The notes beneath the pieces were generated by a model, which had not been told where the DNA came from, made no database searches, and saw only the letters and a list, made by a program, of their open reading frames with translations. The position numbers were made by a program, and so were the translations under genes. Of a stretch of DNA of 5,961 nt, positions 4,253 to 5,961 are shown in pieces. This DNA comes from an archaeon. GTDB lineage: Archaea > Methanobacteriota > Methanobacteria > Methanobacteriales > Methanobacteriaceae. Where the stretch lies: NCBI GenBank assembly GCA_024409165.1, contig JAKSUE010000093.1, forward strand, positions 1 to 5,961, written 5' to 3'. The first letter of the stretch is position 1, and each line of letters opens with the position of its first letter.

Positions 4253-5437
4253 GTGAAATTTATAGATGATGCAATTAAAGAATCTGAAAAAAGAGTAGCA
4301 ACTGAAGAAGAAACTGAAGTTGTTCTTAAAGCAGAAAATGAATTAGACAAAGAATTAATTGAATTAATGAATAAAAGTCGTGCTAAAATTGCAGTAGTTG
4401 GTGCTGGTGGTGCTGGAAACAATACCATTACTAGATTAAATGAAATTGGTATTGAAGGTGCTAAAACTATTACTGTAAATACTGATGCACAAGATTTATT
4501 TTACAGTCAAGCTGATCAAAAATTACTTTTAGGTAGACAAACCTGTGGCGGTCTCGGTGCAGGTGGAGAACCTGATGTTGGTGAAGAATGTGCTGAAGAA
4601 AGTGAAGAAGATATTAGAGAAGAGTTAACTGGCTCTGATATGGTATTCGTCACCTGTGGTCTTGGTGGAGGAACTGGTACTGGTTCTGCTCCAATTATTT
4701 CTAAAATTGCTAAAAAATCTGGAGCATTAACTGTTGCTGTAGCTACTATGCCTTTCTCTGCTGAAGGTGTTAAAAGAAGAGAAAATGCAGAACAAGGTTT
4801 AGAAAAACTCCAAGCTAACGCTGATACTGTTATTGTAATTCCTAATGATAAATTATTAGAAGTTGCTCCTAACCTTCCTTTAAACAAAGCATTCTTAGTT
4901 TCTGATGAAATTTTAGGAAGAGCTGTTAAAGGTATTACTGAATTAATTACCAAACCAGGTCTTGTAAGTTTAGACTTTGCTGATATTAAATCCATTATGC
5001 AAGGTTCTGGTATGGCTATGATTGGTATGGGAGAATCTGAATCTGGTGACCGTGCAATTGAATCAGTTCACGAAGCTCTTAGCAGTCCTTTATTAGATAT
5101 TGATATTTCTAATGCTAAAGGTGCATTAGTTAACATTTCTGGTAGTTCTGACTTAACTTTACATGAAGCTGAAAAAATCGTACAAATTGTTGCTGACAAG
5201 TTAGATCCTGAAGCTAATATTATTTGGGGTGCACAAATTGATGAATCATTACACAATGTAATTAGAACTACTATTGTAGTATCTGGTGTAAAATCTCAAT
5301 ACAGTTTCAACAGACCATCTAAAGAAGATTTCTTTGATGCTGAAGAATTAAATGATGATGATTTCATCGACCCAACTCCTGCTAGTGCTGAAGGAGCTGC
5401 AGACCCATTAGATGAATTTATTGATGGAATATTCTAA
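4253..5437 (+). CDS. ftsZ: Cell division protein FtsZ (archaeal FtsZ1 type)
   Basis: FtsZ is the tubulin-family GTPase that polymerises into the division ring. The 394-residue protein has an N-terminal extension of about 44 residues of charged helix, as in archaeal FtsZ1. Then come VVGAGGAGNN (48-57, T1 loop), NTDAQ (76-80) and the tubulin signature GLGGGTGTGSAP (136-147, T4 loop). MPFSAEGVKRRENAE follows (166-180), then the T7 synergy loop SLDFADIKSIM (239-249), with catalytic-type Asp241 and Asp244. The C-terminal domain SPLLDIDISNAKGALVNISG (278-297) and IIWG (323-326) fit FtsZ1, followed by an acidic linker and terminal DEFIDGIF that may bind a membrane anchor. T7 has Ser239 where Asn is usual. 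The GTG start has GGGGTT at 4242-4247. It lies 135 bp upstream of secE, a known archaeal pairing. Full length and intact. Confidence 0.98.
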   Translation: MKFIDDAIKESEKRVATEEETEVVLKAENELDKELIELMNKSRAKIAVVGAGGAGNNTITRLNEIGIEGAKTITVNTDAQDLFYSQADQKLLLGRQTCGGLGAGGEPDVGEECAEESEEDIREELTGSDMVFVTCGLGGGTGTGSAPIISKIAKKSGALTVAVATMPFSAEGVKRRENAEQGLEKLQANADTVIVIPNDKLLEVAPNLPLNKAFLVSDEILGRAVKGITELITKPGLVSLDFADIKSIMQGSGMAMIGMGESESGDRAIESVHEALSSPLLDIDISNAKGALVNISGSSDLTLHEAEKIVQIVADKLDPEANIIWGAQIDESLHNVIRTTIVVSGVKSQYSFNRPSKEDFFDAEELNDDDFIDPTPASAEGAADPLDEFIDGIF

Positions 5438-5447
5438 TTTTTAAATA

Positions 5448-5510
5448 CTATTAATTAGTTTAAACTATTAATTTATTTTAGTTTAAACTTTTAATTTAGT
5501 TTTTAAAAAT
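5448..5510 (+). repeat. Imperfect repeats with twin AGTTTAAACT palindromes after ftsZ
   Basis: Three head-to-tail imperfect units of the form CTATTAATT...AGTTTAAA begin at 5448, 5465 and 5488. They create two perfect palindromes AGTTTAAACT at 5457-5466 and 5480-5489, with centres 23 bp apart (about two helical turns). The third unit decays into TTTTTAAAAATTATTTTATT. The array could serve as a termination region for ftsZ, as an operator for secE, or have no function. Confidence 0.5.
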
Positions 5511-5572
5511 TATTTTATTATTTATTTAAAAATTAATTATTTACTATTTATTATTTATTAAAAGGTGATTAT

Positions 5573-5776
5573 ATGGTAGATGTCGATGCATCTAATGTTA
5601 GTATAAATTTTATTCCTAACGATTTTGTAAAACAATGTAAAAGAGTTTTAAAAGTAGCTAAAAAACCAGATCGTAAAGAATTCTTTGATTTCTCTAAAGT
5701 AACTGCTTTAGGTATTGTTATTATTGGAATTATTGGTTTTGTTATTACTTTATTCTGTCAAATAATTGGATTATAA
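5573..5776 (+). CDS. secE: Protein translocase subunit SecE (archaeal Sec61 gamma)
   Basis: SecE is the small clamp subunit of the SecYE(beta) protein-conducting channel in the cytoplasmic membrane. The 67-residue protein shows the archaeal plan. It has a cytosolic amphipathic helix (FVKQCKRVLKVAKKPDRKEF, residues 18-37) with the conserved KKPDRKEF hinge, and then a single transmembrane helix from about 42 to 65 (KVTALGIVIIGIIGFVITLF). The C terminus is very short. The length matches archaeal SecE. The ATG at 5573 follows AGGTGAT (5563-5569), a near-full complement of the 16S rRNA 3' end. It lies downstream of ftsZ on the same strand with a 135-bp spacer, so a separate promoter is possible. 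In many archaea spt5 follows secE closely, but here none begins in the remaining 185 bp. Confidence 0.93.
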   Translation: MVDVDASNVSINFIPNDFVKQCKRVLKVAKKPDRKEFFDFSKVTALGIVIIGIIGFVITLFCQIIGL

Positions 5777-5782
5777 TTTATA

Positions 5783-5814
5783 TTAATTAATCAATTAATC
5801 AATTAATTAATTAG
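5783..5814. repeat. Short tandem repeat, four 8-bp units
   Basis: Units TTAATTAA, TCAATTAA, TCAATTAA and TTAATTAG follow one another immediately after secE; two are identical and the others differ by one or two bases. It resembles a slippage-prone simple repeat in the secE 3' region. Confidence 0.5.
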
Positions 5815-5847
5815 ATTGTAATATAATAATCTAATTGTTAATTTTTT
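5809..5847 (+). terminator. Hairpin plus T-run, probable secE terminator
   Basis: AATTAGATT (5809-5817) and AATCTAATT (5828-5836) form a perfect 9-bp stem with a 10-nt loop, followed by T6 at 5842-5847 and more T runs at 5858-5862 and 5871-5876. The stem is AT-rich and weak, but with the T tracts it makes a reasonable termination zone. Together with the lack of a downstream reading frame it argues that secE transcription may end here. Confidence 0.45.
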
Positions 5848-5919
5848 AATTACATTGTTTTTATTAATAGTTTTTTAATATTAAGATTTTTTATTTAATA
5901 TCTATTAATTGTTAACTAC

Positions 5920-5929
5920 ACTTATACTT
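5920..5929 (+). promoter_or_regulatory. Possible TATA box for a gene beyond the window
   Basis: ACTTATACTT near the right edge would start transcription around 5950, leading out of the window. The element is a weak match and the downstream gene is not seen. Confidence 0.2.
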
Positions 5930-5961
5930 GTAACTTAAATTAATTAAATTATTTAATTTAT

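Noticed and set aside
4246..4428. 60-codon minus-strand frame over the ftsZ start
   Set aside because: It is a shadow of ftsZ with no ribosome site and low-complexity sequence.
4516..4995. 159-codon open frame on the minus strand
   Set aside because: It is antisense to ftsZ and its Ser/Pro-rich content reflects the reverse of glycine and alanine codons; ftsZ is certain.
5068..5256. 62-codon minus-strand frame
   Set aside because: It is a shadow of the ftsZ C-terminal domain with no supporting signals.

Overview
The window looks like chromosomal DNA from a low-GC methanogenic archaeon of the order Methanobacteriales, most like Methanobrevibacter or possibly Methanosphaera. The basis is the archaeal gene content (TFE alpha, archaeal-type SecE, an F420 gamma-glutamyl ligase relative, FtsZ1-type FtsZ), TATA/BRE-type promoter elements, a tRNA gene without encoded CCA, GGAGG/GGTGAT ribosome binding sites, and spacers that are almost pure A+T. 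The genus is an inference from composition and gene content; no search was run.

Layout from left to right. Positions 1-110 are an AT-only leader and promoter region for a small MIP18/DUF59 metal-sulfur cluster assembly factor (111-398, +). A tRNA-Ile(GAT) gene with its own strong promoter follows (564-638, +). Next is a two-domain HTH-like plus ACT-domain protein (830-1330, +), which converges on transcription factor E (1488-2087, -). Upstream of tfe on the same strand is a divergent member of the coenzyme F420-0:L-glutamate ligase (CofE) family (2244-3161, -). A divergent intergenic region of 180 bp carries an 18-bp tandem repeat. It separates that gene from a stand-alone pyruvate-kinase C-terminal-domain-like protein (3342-3911, +). 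After a 341-bp AT-rich spacer come ftsZ (4253-5437, +) and secE (5573-5776, +). The last 185 bp contain no gene and show a small tandem repeat and a hairpin followed by T runs.

The genes are housekeeping: Fe-S assembly, translation (tRNA-Ile), basal transcription initiation (TFE), cell division (FtsZ) and protein export (SecE). Three less well understood family members lie among them (the HTH-ACT protein, the CofE-like protein and the PK_C-like protein). In many archaea secE is followed by spt5 and ribosomal protein genes, so spt5 may begin just past the right edge. No mobile element, CRISPR array or defence system is visible.

The most unusual observation is in TFE. Its N-terminal helix-turn-helix region contains an exact 30-residue tandem duplication (15 of 30 positions identical), which makes the protein about 30 residues longer than expected. 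Its zinc ribbon also has a shifted second cysteine (C-x4-C in place of the usual C-x2-C). Other observations are a serine in place of asparagine in the FtsZ T7 loop, paired palindromes between ftsZ and secE, and a strong promoter-like element about 260 bp upstream of ftsZ that implies either a long leader or a small RNA.
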